From: Polynucleobacter necessarius
GTDB lineage: Bacteria; Pseudomonadota; Gammaproteobacteria; Burkholderiales; Burkholderiaceae
Direction: 5' to 3'
Assembly: GCF_900095185.1 (NCBI RefSeq)
Contig: NZ_LT606948.1
Location: forward strand, 1,103,915 to 1,167,914
Length of the DNA: 64,000 nucleotides
The translations under genes were made by a program, and so were the position numbers. Shown here one piece after another: positions 9,416 through 21,817 of this stretch (position 1 is its first letter; each line of letters starts with the position of its first letter). The notes beneath the pieces were generated by a model. That model ran no database searches. It saw only the letters and a program-made list of their open reading frames with translations, and was not told the DNA's origin.

Positions 9416-10780
9416 TTGGCAAAAGTCAAAACGGTTTATATCTGTCAGTCTTGTGGGGGCACTTCCGCTAAATGGCAAGGCCAATGCCCGTCGTGCCAAT
9501 CTTGGAACTCTATGGAAGAGGGTCTACCTGAGACAACTACGAATTCACGCTTTCAGGGCCTAGCCCAATCCTTGCCAAGGCAAAAGCTTTCCGCGATTAC
9601 TGCTGAAGATTTACCAAGGTTTAGTACTGGCGTAGAGGAGTTTGACCGCGTGCTCGGTGGCGGTTTAGTGCCTGGTGGTGTTGTGCTCCTAGGGGGTGAT
9701 CCTGGTATTGGTAAATCTACCTTGCTTTTGCAAGCATTGGCTGAGATGAGTTCAGCTGGCATGAATGCGCTCTATAGCAGCGGCGAAGAATCAGCTGCTC
9801 AGATTGCTTTGCGGGCAAAACGTATTGCCCTAGATGCGCCTCAGCTTGAAGTATTGGCCGAGATCCAATTAGAAAAACTGATTTCTATTATGGATACTGT
9901 ACAACCCCAAGTATTGGTGGTGGACTCTATTCAGACTTTGTACTCTGAGGTCTTGAGTTCGGCTCCAGGTTCTGTAGCTCAAGTGCGTGAGTGTGCAGCG
10001 CAACTTACTAGAGCTGCTAAATCCAGTGGTATTTGCGTGCTTATGGTGGGTCATGTGACGAAAGATGGTCATCTTGCAGGGCCCCGAGTTTTGGAGCACA
10101 TCGTCGATACCGTTTTGTATTTTGAGGGTGATACCCATTCCTCCTTCCGTCTAGTTCGTTCAATCAAGAATCGCTTTGGGGCCGTCAATGAGCTCGGAGT
10201 TTTTGCGATGACAGAAAAAGGTCTGCGCGGAGTTACCAATCCATCGGCGATTTTCTTGTCACAGCATGAGCAGATGGTTCCTGGTGCATGCGTTTTGGTG
10301 ACGCAAGAGGGTAGTCGACCATTGTTGGTTGAAATTCAGGCTTTGGTTGACACAGCGCATGTGCCTAACCCTCGCCGCCTTGCTGTTGGTCTTGAGCAAG
10401 CTCGTTTGGCGATGCTCTTGGCGGTATTACATCGTCATGCTGGAGTTGCTTGTTTTGATCAAGATGTTTTCTTGAATGCGGTAGGTGGCGTCAAGATTTC
10501 TGAGCCAGCTGCTGACTTAGCAGTGCTATTAGCCATTCAGTCTTCTATTCGTAACCGTGCATTGCCAAAAGAATTAATCGTCTTTGGTGAGGTCGGCTTA
10601 GCTGGAGAAATTCGCCCTTGTCCGCGCGGTCAGGAGCGTTTAAAAGAAGCTGCAAAGTTAGGTTTCACCGTGGCGGTTATTCCGAAAGCAAATATGCCTA
10701 AGACGAAAATCTCAGGGTTAAAAGTAATCCCTGTGGAGCGTATTGATCAAGCTATTGCAGCTGCTGCCGAGCTCAGTTAA
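9416..10780 (+). CDS. radA: DNA repair protein RadA (Sms)
   Basis: RecA-like ATPase that helps branch migration of recombination intermediates. The 454-residue protein has the N-terminal zinc finger (Cys 10, 13, 24, 27), Walker A GGDPGIGKST at 93-102, the RadA-specific KNRFG motif at about residues 250-255, and a C-terminal Lon-protease-like domain (GGVKISEPAADLAVLLAI). Translation starts at a TTG (TTG GCA AAA GTC), giving the usual MAKVKTVYICQ N-terminus; no ATG fits. It is convergent with prmB. Confidence 0.96.
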   Translation: MAKVKTVYICQSCGGTSAKWQGQCPSCQSWNSMEEGLPETTTNSRFQGLAQSLPRQKLSAITAEDLPRFSTGVEEFDRVLGGGLVPGGVVLLGGDPGIGKSTLLLQALAEMSSAGMNALYSSGEESAAQIALRAKRIALDAPQLEVLAEIQLEKLISIMDTVQPQVLVVDSIQTLYSEVLSSAPGSVAQVRECAAQLTRAAKSSGICVLMVGHVTKDGHLAGPRVLEHIVDTVLYFEGDTHSSFRLVRSIKNRFGAVNELGVFAMTEKGLRGVTNPSAIFLSQHEQMVPGACVLVTQEGSRPLLVEIQALVDTAHVPNPRRLAVGLEQARLAMLLAVLHRHAGVACFDQDVFLNAVGGVKISEPAADLAVLLAIQSSIRNRALPKELIVFGEVGLAGEIRPCPRGQERLKEAAKLGFTVAVIPKANMPKTKISGLKVIPVERIDQAIAAAAELS

Positions 10781-10807
10781 TTTCTCTCAGTTAATCACAC
10801 CTGAGCT
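10770..10807. terminator. Inverted repeat between convergent radA and prmB
   Basis: AGCTCAG (10770-10776) and CTGAGCT (10801-10807) are complementary across a 24-base loop that contains a repeated CAGTTAAT. The first arm is inside the end of radA. It could terminate from either side, but the loop is long and the T-tract poor. Confidence 0.3.
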
Positions 10808-10815
10808 TAGTTTAC

Positions 10816-11712
10816 TTAACGCAGATCTTCTGCCTGAATCAGCAACACTTGCTCTTCTCCGGCCGAGACTTCCATCCAAATCACTGGAAGTTGTGGAAAA
10901 GTCTTTTTGAAGTTTTCATACTCGTTGCCAATTTCTATCAAAATGGCGCCGCGGTCAGAGAGATAGTCTGGGGCGGAAGCGATGATGCGTCTAATTAAAT
11001 CCATGCCATCATTCCCACCAGCAAGGGCTAAAACGGGTTCAGCTTGATATTCCGCTGGAAGAGCGCTCATTGAATTTGTATTGACATACGGGGGGTTGCA
11101 AATAATGAGATCAAAGAGGTTATCTTCGTTCGGCTCCGGAAGGGCGTCCCAGAGATCACCGTCTAGAAGTTCTACATGAGAGCCCAAGCCATGACGATCT
11201 ATATTTCGTGCCGCAAGAGCGAGTGCAGGCATGCTGATGTCGCAGGCGCTGACATGAATGTCCGTGCAAGATAAAGCCAGAAGAATTGCGAGCGAGCCAT
11301 TACCGGTGCAAAGATCCAGTGCTTTAACATCAGCGGGTAACCACGGCTCAAGCGATCCGTTAACAATGAGTTCTGCAATCCAAGAACGCGGAACAATACT
11401 TTGCTCGTTGCAGAAAAATGGCACGCCCATGAGCCAAGCTTCACCCAAAATATAAACAAGTGGTTTGCGAGTGGAGATTCTAGTATCGGCAACATTAGAT
11501 GCTGCTTGTTGATGATCTAGCGAGATATCATCTTCTAAATGATCAAGTGCCTCAGTTGGACTTAGTTGTATTTGTTTGCTGACAATCCATAAAGCTTCGC
11601 TATGTGCATCGAGCGCTCCGTGACCATAATGTAATTTGGCAGCATTGAGCTTTTGTGCAATTCGGTCGATACACTGGCTCACAGTAATGGGCTGTTGAGG
11701 CTCTTGGTCCAT
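10816..11712 (-). CDS. prmB: Ribosomal protein L3 glutamine N5-methyltransferase PrmB
   Basis: SAM-dependent methyltransferase that methylates a glutamine of ribosomal protein L3. The 298-residue protein has the SAM loop DLCTGNGS at 133-140 and the catalytic NPPY at 206-209. The N-terminal region ALHYGHG-type sequence (LHYGHGALDAHSEALWIV, 28-44) distinguishes PrmB from the release-factor enzyme PrmC. The usual GSG in the SAM loop reads GNG. It reads in the same direction as dapE, 44 bases downstream of it. Confidence 0.92.
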   Translation of the reverse strand: MDQEPQQPITVSQCIDRIAQKLNAAKLHYGHGALDAHSEALWIVSKQIQLSPTEALDHLEDDISLDHQQAASNVADTRISTRKPLVYILGEAWLMGVPFFCNEQSIVPRSWIAELIVNGSLEPWLPADVKALDLCTGNGSLAILLALSCTDIHVSACDISMPALALAARNIDRHGLGSHVELLDGDLWDALPEPNEDNLFDLIICNPPYVNTNSMSALPAEYQAEPVLALAGGNDGMDLIRRIIASAPDYLSDRGAILIEIGNEYENFKKTFPQLPVIWMEVSAGEEQVLLIQAEDLR

Positions 11713-11756
11713 GATGGGAGAAGATTTAAGAGAAAAAACGCATAGGTAAGAGGTGC

Positions 11757-12911
11757 TTAAGCGATTAATTGCTCGAGAGTTTTGCGATAGATATTTTTGA
11801 GTGGCACGACGTCATCCACAATAACGCATTCATCGATCTTGTGGCTAGTCGCATTCAGTGGCCCAAACTCAACTACTTCTTTACAAATTTTTGCTATAAA
11901 TCGGCCATCACTGGTGCCGCCAGTAGTAGAAAGCTCTGTATCAATATGGGTTTCGACTTTGATAGCTTTGCGCAGTGCGCCAGCCAAGTCGCCATCACTA
12001 GTAATAAACGGGCGTCCACCAAGTACCCAGTCAATTTCAAAATCAAGTCCCGTATCTTTCAAAATCTTTTCTAGACGCTCGCGTAACTGCTCTGGTTTGC
12101 TTTCAGTTGAGAAGCGGAAATTAAAGTCGATAACCAATTCGCCTGGGATCACGTTATTCGCACCAGTACCAGCATGCACATTCGAGATCTGAAAACTGGT
12201 AGGCTGGAAGTATTTATTACCTTTATCCCATTCAGTTTCTACTAAGGCAGAAATTGCTGGAGCAGAAAGGTGAATTGGATTTTTGCCAAGATGAGGATAA
12301 GCAATGTGCGCTTGAGTACCTTTTACTCTGAGCTTGCCAGATAAAGAGCCACGACGACCATGTTTGATCATATCGCCTAGACGATCAACGGAAGTAGGCT
12401 CTCCAATTACGCAGTAGTCCAGGCGCTGCCCATGCTTTTGCAGGCGCTCACACATGACTACAGTGCCATCATTTGCGGGGCCCTCTTCATCGCTAGTAAT
12501 GAGAAAAGCAATCGATCCTTGGTGATCTGGATGGATTGTGACAAATTCTTCGGTAGCTACTACAAAGCCCGCGAGAGAGGTTTTCATATCAGCCGCGCCA
12601 CGACCATAAAGCATACCGTCACGAATCGTGGGTGTAAAAGGATCGCTCGCCCATTTTTCTAATGGGCCAGTGGGGACTACATCAGTATGACCGGCAAACA
12701 CTAGTACCTTACCTTGATCGCCAGCCTTACCTTTTTTGATCGCCCATAAATTGGTTACCTGAAAGTTCTCAGGACCACTGACAACACTTTCAGTATGAAA
12801 ACCAATTGACTGAAGGCGCTTTGCAATCAATTCTTGACAGCCACCATCATCAGCCGGTATTGCGGAATGGCAAGCAATAAGAGCTTCGGTTAGCTCGAGG
12901 GTGGCGCTCAT
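11757..12911 (-). CDS. dapE: Succinyl-diaminopimelate desuccinylase
   Basis: Zinc hydrolase of the succinylase branch of lysine and diaminopimelate synthesis; it removes succinate from N-succinyl-LL-DAP. The 384-residue M20-family protein shows [12 protein letters not shown] (His75, Asp77), GRGAADMKT (Asp108) and TSDEEGP (Glu142-143), the metal-binding and catalytic-base residues. The C-terminal GTSDGRFIA and a conserved His near the end complete the site. It lies 9 bases after dapD in the same direction, so dapD-dapE is an operon making peptidoglycan precursors. Confidence 0.96.
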   Translation of the reverse strand: MSATLELTEALIACHSAIPADDGGCQELIAKRLQSIGFHTESVVSGPENFQVTNLWAIKKGKAGDQGKVLVFAGHTDVVPTGPLEKWASDPFTPTIRDGMLYGRGAADMKTSLAGFVVATEEFVTIHPDHQGSIAFLITSDEEGPANDGTVVMCERLQKHGQRLDYCVIGEPTSVDRLGDMIKHGRRGSLSGKLRVKGTQAHIAYPHLGKNPIHLSAPAISALVETEWDKGNKYFQPTSFQISNVHAGTGANNVIPGELVIDFNFRFSTESKPEQLRERLEKILKDTGLDFEIDWVLGGRPFITSDGDLAGALRKAIKVETHIDTELSTTGGTSDGRFIAKICKEVVEFGPLNATSHKIDECVIVDDVVPLKNIYRKTLEQLIA

Positions 12912-12920
12912 GAATTGAAA

Positions 12921-13748
12921 TTAATCGCGGAGTAATTCGTTGATGGCTGTCTTCGCTCTTGTTTGAGCATCAACTTTCTTGACAATGACTGCCGCATACA
13001 AGCTGTATTTGCCACATGCGGAAGGAAGTGAACCTGGAGCTACTACTGAGCCTGCTGGAACGTGGCCATAGTGCACTTCACCAGTTTCGCGATCATAGAT
13101 CTTGGTGCTTTGACCAATGTAGACGCCCATCGATAAAACAGCATTTTCTTCGATCACCACGCCTTCAACAATCTCGGAGCGTGCACCAATGAAGCAGTTA
13201 TCTTCAATAATCACTGGACCTGCTTGAATTGGCTCCAAAACGCCACCGATACCAACGCCGCCGGAAAGGTGCACATTTTTGCCGATTTGAGCGCATGAGC
13301 CTACGGTCGCCCAGGTATCGACCATCGTTCCTTCGCCTACATAAGCGCCAATATTGACGTATGAAGGCATTAAAACAGCATTTTTTCCAATAAATGACCC
13401 GAAACGGGCAACGGCAGGAGGGACCACTCGGAAACCACCGGCAGCAAAATCAGCGGCAGTGTAGTTTTCGAATTTGCTAGGAACCTTGTCATAGAACTGG
13501 GTGTAGCCACCAGCACTCATCGGTTTGTTGTCTTCTAAGCGGAAAGAGAGCAAAACAGCCTTCTTCACCCATTGGTTGACTTCCCACTTGCCTACAGCGC
13601 GGCGCTCGGCTACGCGAATAGTCCCCGCATTGAGGCCTTCTAAGACCGCATTCACGGCATTACGGACATCTCCAGGGGTGCTATCTGGGGACAGGTTTGC
13701 ACGGTTTTCCCAGGCAAGTTCTATGATGTTTTGTGGTGATTGGCTCAT
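12921..13748 (-). CDS. dapD: 2,3,4,5-Tetrahydropyridine-2,6-dicarboxylate N-succinyltransferase
   Basis: Committed step of the succinylase DAP pathway, adding succinate from succinyl-CoA to tetrahydrodipicolinate. The 275-residue protein has the left-handed beta-helix hexapeptide repeats in the middle ([32 protein letters not shown]) and the typical N-terminal helical domain. The start at 13748 lies 58 bases from a good promoter on the same strand (13806-13836). First gene of dapD-dapE. Confidence 0.96.
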   Translation of the reverse strand: MSQSPQNIIELAWENRANLSPDSTPGDVRNAVNAVLEGLNAGTIRVAERRAVGKWEVNQWVKKAVLLSFRLEDNKPMSAGGYTQFYDKVPSKFENYTAADFAAGGFRVVPPAVARFGSFIGKNAVLMPSYVNIGAYVGEGTMVDTWATVGSCAQIGKNVHLSGGVGIGGVLEPIQAGPVIIEDNCFIGARSEIVEGVVIEENAVLSMGVYIGQSTKIYDRETGEVHYGHVPAGSVVAPGSLPSACGKYSLYAAVIVKKVDAQTRAKTAINELLRD

Positions 13749-13805
13749 GCTTTTAAGTTAACTATGAGATTGTTAAGGGATTTTGTCTCTGGGGGTAATT
13801 GTTTC

Positions 13806-13836
13806 ATTATATAGATGGGGCAAAAAACGCGTCCAA
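13806..13836 (-). promoter_or_regulatory. Probable promoter of dapD-dapE
   Basis: On the minus strand TTGGAC (13831-13836) is followed by a 17-base spacer and TATATA (13808-13813), overlapping a perfect TATAAT two bases further along (13806-13811). Position and orientation fit dapD, whose start codon is about 58 bases downstream. Confidence 0.6.
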
Positions 13837-13923
13837 GGACCCTTACGCTTGCTATCATCTTCCTACTTTGGCTTTAATTTTTAGCCCTTTATTTGAACCT
13901 CTTTTTTCCCTGCAAAGTACGCC

Positions 13924-16900
13924 GTGCAACTGGAATCCATCAAACTTTCTGGCTTTAAGTCTTTTGTAGACCCAACTCATTTTGAAATGCCAGGCCAACT
14001 CATTGGCGTTGTGGGCCCCAACGGTTGCGGAAAGTCGAACATTATTGACGCCGTCCGCTGGGTTTTAGGTGAATCCCGCGCTAGCGAATTGCGTGGTGAA
14101 TCAATACAGGACGTCATTTTTAATGGCTCTGGCTTACGCAAACCCTCTGGGCGTGCCAGCGTGGAACTCATTTTTGATAATTCTGAAGGAAGAGCTCAGG
14201 GTCAGTGGAGTGCTTTTACAGAATTGGGTATTAAACGGGTTTTGACTCGTGACGGTAATTCTAGTTACTACGTTAATAACCAAGTAGTTCGTCGTAAAGA
14301 TATTCAAGATATTTTCTTGGGTACTGGTATGGGTCCAAGAGGTTACGCTATTATTGGTCAGGGTACAATCAATCGAATTTTAGAAGCAAAGCCTGAAGAG
14401 CTCCGCGTTTTTTTGGAAGAGGCTGCTGGTGTTTCAAAATATAAAGAGCGTCGTAAAGAAACAGTAGCTCGTTTAGAAGATACCGTAGAAAACTTAACAC
14501 GCGTTGAAGATATTTTGCGTGAACTTGATCAACAGTTAACTCGCCTAGAAAAGCAAGCGACTGTAGCCGAGCGTCATGCTGAACTTTCTGCGCAAATGAA
14601 ATCACAACAACAACTGTTGTGGTTTGTGCGTCAAACCGAGGCAGGTAAAGAGCAGGAGCGTCATGCAAATGGAATTCATGACACCCAGGTCGGCTTAGAA
14701 GAACAGACCGCTAAGCTTCGTCATGCTGAGGCTGAGCTGGAGACTATGCGTACCCAGCAGTACGCTCTACAGGATAAGGCTTCACAAGCACAAGGTGATT
14801 TGTATCAGACAAATGCTGAGGTGAGCCAAGTTGAATCACAGATTCATTATGTGCAAGTAGCACGTCAACGTCTGCAACAGCAGACTCAAGATTTGCAAGC
14901 ACAACTTCAACGTTGGACTGTGCAAGAAACGGATGCAGCTCAAGCCCAACGTACTACTGAGCACGCACTTTCTCTAGCGGCTGCAAAAGAGCAAACATTA
15001 CTGGCGGATTTAAATGGTTTGCAAGAACAGATGCCAAGTCGTGAAGAGGCATATCAACACGCATCACGTGCGTTGAACAACGCACGTGATTCACTAGCCA
15101 CGATCGAACAACGTCTGGCAAGTTTGGGTGAGCGTCTTCGTTCAATGTCGGCTCAATCCGATGAATTACAAGGTCGAGAAAGTCGTCTGACCATTGAATT
15201 AAATGGTTCACGTCGTCCTGATGCAGAAGCATTACAAATGGCAATTGATCGCCAAGTTATGGCCGCTCGTAAAGTGGATGAAGCAAAGCATCGTGCCATT
15301 GAAACTCAGCAGCGTGTACCTTCAGCTGATGAAGCTCGCAATGCTGCCCAACAGACAATACAAGAAGCTAACCAAGATTTGGCTCAGACCGAGGCGAAGC
15401 TAACTGCATTGACTGCTTTACAGGCTAGTGTTCAGGCGCAGGGAAAGATTGGTCCTTGGCTCGAGAGTAAGGGCCTTAAAGAGAGTAAGCGTCTTTGGCA
15501 AGAATTAAAAGTGGAAAGTGGCTGGGAAGCCGCCTTGGAATCAGTATTGCGTGAGCGTTTGGCTGCTGTTACAGCAAAAAGCGTGCAAGAAACATTGGCC
15601 CTAGCTCATGATGCCCCTCCTAGTCGTTTGGCAATTCTGCTTACTGAAGAAATTACTCCGGCTCATACCTCAGCTTCAGCAGATTTCACACCATTATTAA
15701 GTCGTGTGCAAAGTGCGGGCGCTCCGAGATTAACTTCGGTATTACAAGAGTGGCTAGACAATATCTATATCGCAAATAGTCTCGAGGATGCTTTGCATCG
15801 CCGTGAAAAGTTACCGGCTGGTGGCGCATTTGTTACCCAGCAAGGTCATTTAGTCAGTCGTGTTGGCGTCCAATTGTATGCAGCAGATTCTGAGCAAGCG
15901 GGTATGCTAGCGCGCGCTCAAGAGATGGAAAGTCTCGAAAAGGAATTGCGCGCTCTGCAATTGATGCAGAGCGAATTAAAGGGTGAGCTCGATCAATGCG
16001 TAGCTAATTATCAGGCAGCCCATCAAGCAGCCGAGCAGGCTCGTGACAATGCCGAGCTTGCAGTACAAGAGGCACATGGCTTTGAAGTGGAGAGAATGCA
16101 GTTAACACAAGCTGAAGAGCAATATAGTCAACGCGCAGCGCAGATTCAGGGTGAGTTAAGTGAGTTGCGCCAGCAAATGGAGCATTTAAGTCAAACTCAA
16201 GAACAGTCTGCTGCAGAGTTGCTTGCATCGGAAGAGATAAAACAAGGTTTGCAAGAAGTAATGCACGTGGCGCAAGAGCGGCTAGAGCGCTCAGCAGAAG
16301 AGCGCGATCGTTTGCGTGAGTCACTTCGAGCTGCTGAGATGGCTGCTCAAGAAGCCGCTTTTGCAACCCATTCTTTACAGCAACGCATCACGGATTTACA
16401 GCGTGATCAAAGTACCGCACGTACTCAGATCATGGAAATTCAGGGTAAGTATGATGCTGCCACACAAGAGTTAGAAACCTTGTGTGATGAAGAGGCGCAA
16501 GAGAAATTACAAGGCTTGTTATTAGCTCGCAGTGCGCGCGAAGCTGCATTGGCAAATGCTCGTACAGAGCAAGATGCGCTGTTACACCAATTGCGTGAAG
16601 CTGATGAGTCGCGCATGCAAGTGGAGCGTAGCCTGCAACCAATGCGCGACAAAGTGGTTGCTTTACAATTACGCGAACAAGCTGCACGTTTGAATTTTGA
16701 ACAATTTGCAATTTTGTTAGTAGATGCTGAGGCAGATCTCACCGCCTTAGAGGCAAGTTTTAGTCCTGATTTCAAGGTCGGGGCGTTGCAAAATGAAGTG
16801 AATCGTTTAAATACGGAGATTCAGTCATTGGGTCCAGTCAATATGGCCGCCCTTGATGAGTTATCCAGTTCCCGTGAGCGTAAGCAGTTCTTGGATGCGC

Positions 16901-17457
16901 AATCTGCCGACTTAAATGAAGCAATGCAAACCTTGACAGATGCCATTGCTAAGATTGATGCTGAAACACGCGATTTATTGCAAGACACCTTTGATCAAGT
17001 CAACGGACATTTTGGAAAACTCTTCCCTGAGCTTTTTGGTGGTGGCCATGCTGAACTGGTGATGGCTGGTAAGGAAATTTTGGATTCCGGTGTGCAAGTG
17101 ATGGCGCAGCCTCCAGGTAAGAAGAACAGCTCTATTTATCTCCTCTCGGGAGGAGAAAAAGCACTGACTGCTATTGCCTTGGTTTTCTCACTTTTCCTTT
17201 TGAACCCGGCTCCTTTCTGCTTGCTTGATGAGGTTGATGCTCCCCTGGATGATGCGAATACCTTGCGTTATGCCCATCTCGTTGCCAAAATGTCAGATAA
17301 GACACGGTTTTTATTTATTTCTCATAACAAGATCACGATGGAAATTGCTCATCAATTGATTGGAGTTACGATGCAAGAGCAGGGAGTGTCCCGCATTGTT
17401 GCGGTGGATATTTCTTCTGCAGTATCGATGGCGGAGGCAGCCTCTAAGTGTACGTAG
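13924..17457 (+). CDS. smc: Chromosome segregation protein SMC
   Basis: Structural-maintenance-of-chromosomes ATPase that compacts and segregates the nucleoid. It has 1177 residues, the family's full length. Walker A GPNGCGKS is at 31-38, long coiled coils run about 165-500 and 660-1000, and a hinge domain lies between (about 505-650). The C-terminal head has signature LLSGGEKALTAIAL at about 1072 and Walker B LLDEVDAPLDD at about 1099. Translation starts at a GTG (13924), the only start giving the conserved MQLESIKLSGFKSF. The uninterrupted frame argues against poor sequence quality as the cause of pseudogenes elsewhere. It overlaps zipA by 10 bases. Confidence 0.97.
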   Translation: MQLESIKLSGFKSFVDPTHFEMPGQLIGVVGPNGCGKSNIIDAVRWVLGESRASELRGESIQDVIFNGSGLRKPSGRASVELIFDNSEGRAQGQWSAFTELGIKRVLTRDGNSSYYVNNQVVRRKDIQDIFLGTGMGPRGYAIIGQGTINRILEAKPEELRVFLEEAAGVSKYKERRKETVARLEDTVENLTRVEDILRELDQQLTRLEKQATVAERHAELSAQMKSQQQLLWFVRQTEAGKEQERHANGIHDTQVGLEEQTAKLRHAEAELETMRTQQYALQDKASQAQGDLYQTNAEVSQVESQIHYVQVARQRLQQQTQDLQAQLQRWTVQETDAAQAQRTTEHALSLAAAKEQTLLADLNGLQEQMPSREEAYQHASRALNNARDSLATIEQRLASLGERLRSMSAQSDELQGRESRLTIELNGSRRPDAEALQMAIDRQVMAARKVDEAKHRAIETQQRVPSADEARNAAQQTIQEANQDLAQTEAKLTALTALQASVQAQGKIGPWLESKGLKESKRLWQELKVESGWEAALESVLRERLAAVTAKSVQETLALAHDAPPSRLAILLTEEITPAHTSASADFTPLLSRVQSAGAPRLTSVLQEWLDNIYIANSLEDALHRREKLPAGGAFVTQQGHLVSRVGVQLYAADSEQAGMLARAQEMESLEKELRALQLMQSELKGELDQCVANYQAAHQAAEQARDNAELAVQEAHGFEVERMQLTQAEEQYSQRAAQIQGELSELRQQMEHLSQTQEQSAAELLASEEIKQGLQEVMHVAQERLERSAEERDRLRESLRAAEMAAQEAAFATHSLQQRITDLQRDQSTARTQIMEIQGKYDAATQELETLCDEEAQEKLQGLLLARSAREAALANARTEQDALLHQLREADESRMQVERSLQPMRDKVVALQLREQAARLNFEQFAILLVDAEADLTALEASFSPDFKVGALQNEVNRLNTEIQSLGPVNMAALDELSSSRERKQFLDAQSADLNEAMQTLTDAIAKIDAETRDLLQDTFDQVNGHFGKLFPELFGGGHAELVMAGKEILDSGVQVMAQPPGKKNSSIYLLSGGEKALTAIALVFSLFLLNPAPFCLLDEVDAPLDDANTLRYAHLVAKMSDKTRFLFISHNKITMEIAHQLIGVTMQEQGVSRIVAVDISSAVSMAEAASKCT

Positions 17458-18518
17458 AACAAATCATGACGATGTTGGGCTTGTCTGATTTGCAATGGGC
17501 ATTAGCTGTTATTGGTTTATTTATTCTGATATCGGTTGCTGTTTTAAATATTCGTTATGCTCGCGCTCGCCGTAAGGCAAAAGAGCAATCTGAAAATCCT
17601 GCAGACAGTCGCTTTGCTCGAGAGCTCAGTTTCACCCAAGGCTTTGCCGATGGGGATACGCGTCAAGAGCCGGGTTTCAGTGAGGCTCAGTTAGGCATTA
17701 TTTCAGCCTCAGAAAAGTTTTCAATTGATCATCGTATAGATTGTGTCATCACACTTCGCTTTGACGAGCCCATTAGCGGATCTGAAATCTTAGAAGAGAT
17801 TAAAGCCTGGACCGATTTAGAAGCTCAATCAACGGCGCGCTGGATGTGTGAAGGACTCAATACAAATCTTGATGTTGCTGAAGACTGGGAAGAATTGCAT
17901 CCAGAATCAAAATACTCCGACTTACAACTGGCAATTCAGTTGGCTAGCCGTAAGGGTCCGATTGGCGTTTTGGAATTGTCAGACTTTTGTTCTCGCGCTC
18001 AATCGCTAGCCGAAACCTTGGGGTCACAAATCGACATGCCAAGTGTGAGTGCGATGTTAGATGGCGCCAAAGAGTTAGATGTGATGGCAGCAGAGAGTGA
18101 CATTCAGTTGAGCATTAATGTACTGTTTGATGAGCCATGTCCAAGGGGCAATTTTGACGCCCTTATGCGTCAACGCGGCTTCAAGCTGGCTCGCAATGGT
18201 CGTCAATATGAATACCCTAGTAAAAGCGTAGTCCTTTTCAATAGTGATGATCTAGATCCCAATAAATCAGTGGGTCAAATGACTCTATTGCTTGAAGTGC
18301 CTTTGGTTCCACAAGACGAGCGTGCATTTGAAAGAATGCTGGCTGAGGGTGTTGAAATCGCACAAGCAGCTCATGGACGTTTGGTTGACGACAATGGTAT
18401 GAGTTTGAGCGAAGCGGCTGTGATTAGTATTCGTCAGCATCTCGATGTACTTTATGCCAATCTTGAGAAAACTGGTGTACCTGCTGGATCTTCTACAGCT
18501 AGCAGACTCTTTAGCTAG
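17448..18518 (+). CDS. zipA: ZipA-like cell division protein
   Basis: FtsZ-anchoring division protein. The 356-residue protein has one N-terminal membrane span (about 17-34), a short linker, and a C-terminal ZipA FtsZ-binding-type domain (about 215-345, with SVGQMTLLLEVPLVP). The GTG at 17448 overlaps the end of smc; an ATG at 17466 is an equally plausible start. The smc-zipA-ligA order is common in betaproteobacteria. Sequence similarity to enterobacterial ZipA is low, so the name rests on domain layout and position. Confidence 0.82.
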   Translation: MYVEQIMTMLGLSDLQWALAVIGLFILISVAVLNIRYARARRKAKEQSENPADSRFARELSFTQGFADGDTRQEPGFSEAQLGIISASEKFSIDHRIDCVITLRFDEPISGSEILEEIKAWTDLEAQSTARWMCEGLNTNLDVAEDWEELHPESKYSDLQLAIQLASRKGPIGVLELSDFCSRAQSLAETLGSQIDMPSVSAMLDGAKELDVMAAESDIQLSINVLFDEPCPRGNFDALMRQRGFKLARNGRQYEYPSKSVVLFNSDDLDPNKSVGQMTLLLEVPLVPQDERAFERMLAEGVEIAQAAHGRLVDDNGMSLSEAAVISIRQHLDVLYANLEKTGVPAGSSTASRLFS

Positions 18519-20543
<2,025 letters not shown>

Positions 20544-20694
20544 ATTCAATCGATTAAAATTTTTTCCAAGCTTTGCACCAAGCTAGGCACTTAAAAAGCT
20601 TTATCTGCCATGCCTTTTCAGTAGTTCTAGGTCAATATTCGCTACAATAACGAAATTAATTCTATTTATCGAGTCATCTTCTGAGATCGGATAG

Positions 20695-20727
20695 AAGATT
20701 GTATTGATTGCAATCTTTTAATTTTTA
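20695..20727 (+). other. Hairpin with T-rich tail upstream of the wecB-like pseudogene
   Basis: AAGATTG (20695-20701) and CAATCTT (20711-20717) form a seven-base stem with a nine-base loop, followed by TTTAATTTTT. It lies 9 bases before the pseudogene's ATG and could be the ligA terminator or an attenuator-like leader. A possible -10 box TACAAT lies at 20643-20648. The rest of the 192-base gap between ligA and the pseudogene shows nothing I can identify. Confidence 0.35.
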
Positions 20728-20735
20728 GGGTCTGT

Positions 20736-21815
20736 ATGACTTTGATGCCTGTAAAAATTCTAATCGTTTGTGGGACGACGCGCCCAGAAATTATTAAATT
20801 AGCGCCGGTTTACCATTTTTTATGGACGCAAACCTGGTGTGAAGTAAGGTGGTTGCACACTGGCCAACACCAAGAAATGGTCGATCAAATTTTGTCTTGC
20901 TTCGATATTGCCCCTGATATTGTTTTAACAAGAGCGGGAAGTTCCCTATCAGAATTTAGCATTGGATGTCGCCAGCAGCTTGATGTGGTGATGGACCAGG
21001 AAAAATGGGGCGTAGTAATTGCGCAAGGTGATACTGAGAGTACGTTTCTTGGGGGTTTATCTGCTTTTTATCAGCGCATCCCCATTGCATATGTCGAAGC
21101 AGGTTGAAGAACTTATGACTTAAGTAGACCATTTCCTGAGGAAGGGCTACGTCAGATGTTGACACGTATTAGCAATTTTCATTTTACTCCAACGCAAGTA
21201 GGTTATGCAGCATTGACTCGGAAGGACATGCCTACTAACAAAATTTTTATTACTGGCAATACCGTGGTAGATGCCCAGCATTGGGTAATCAAGAAATACG
21301 CAATTCACACGCAAGATAGCTTAGGAAAAAATCTCTTGGTCACTATATGCACAGAAGAGAAAATTGAGGGAGCGATATAGAGGAGGCTTGTAGGGCTATT
21401 GCTACTTTGGCAAAAACCCATTTAGAGCTTAATGTTTTATTTCCAGTCTATCTGCATCCTGTTGTCAAGAAATCAGTCATTCCGATAGTGGGCGACTTCC
21501 CACACGTAAGTTTGGTAGACCCCTAGGATATCTTGAGATGCAGCAAGCAATCGCTGATGCTTGGTTAATTCTGACTGACTCTGGAGGAATACAAGAGGAG
21601 GCCCCAACTTTTCACGTGCCAGTCCTGGTGCTTAGGAGAGAGACAGAACGGCCTGAAGCAGTGGCAGCGGGGTGCGCCAAGTGGATTGGTATCAGTGGAA
21701 CAAGATTAATTGAAGAGGTCACTGCTTTACTAAAGAGTCCTGCTCTATACCTTTTGGTGACGGCTTAGCAAGTCAAAGAATTAGTGATGTATTAAAAAGT
21801 AAATTAAGTATTTAG
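20736..21815 (+). pseudogene. UDP-N-acetylglucosamine 2-epimerase (WecB-like), broken
   Basis: Intact enzymes interconvert UDP-GlcNAc and UDP-ManNAc. The first 123 codons read well (CGTTRPEIIKLAPV, HTGQHQEM, AQGDTESTFLGGLSAFY, YVEAG), then a TGA replaces the leucine codon of the conserved EAGLRTYD block. The frame reopens through SRPFPEEGLRQM and GNTVVDAQHW, shifts near 21375, and carries a stop near 21523. The catalytic-end motif LTDSGGIQEEAPTF survives at about 21566-21609. The last residues end at 21815 in another frame. At least four lesions. It is first in a four-gene cluster with nfrB, nfrA and a DUF4434-like gene. Confidence 0.92.
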
Positions 21816-21817
21816 TT

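Noticed and set aside
16004..16775. Minus-strand open frames of 93-120 codons inside smc
   Set aside because: They lie wholly within the coiled-coil part of smc, have biased shadow composition and no start signals; they are antisense shadows.
20544..20735. c-di-GMP riboswitch ahead of the exopolysaccharide cluster
   Set aside because: The gap holds only a short AT-rich hairpin and lacks the conserved core of known c-di-GMP riboswitch classes.
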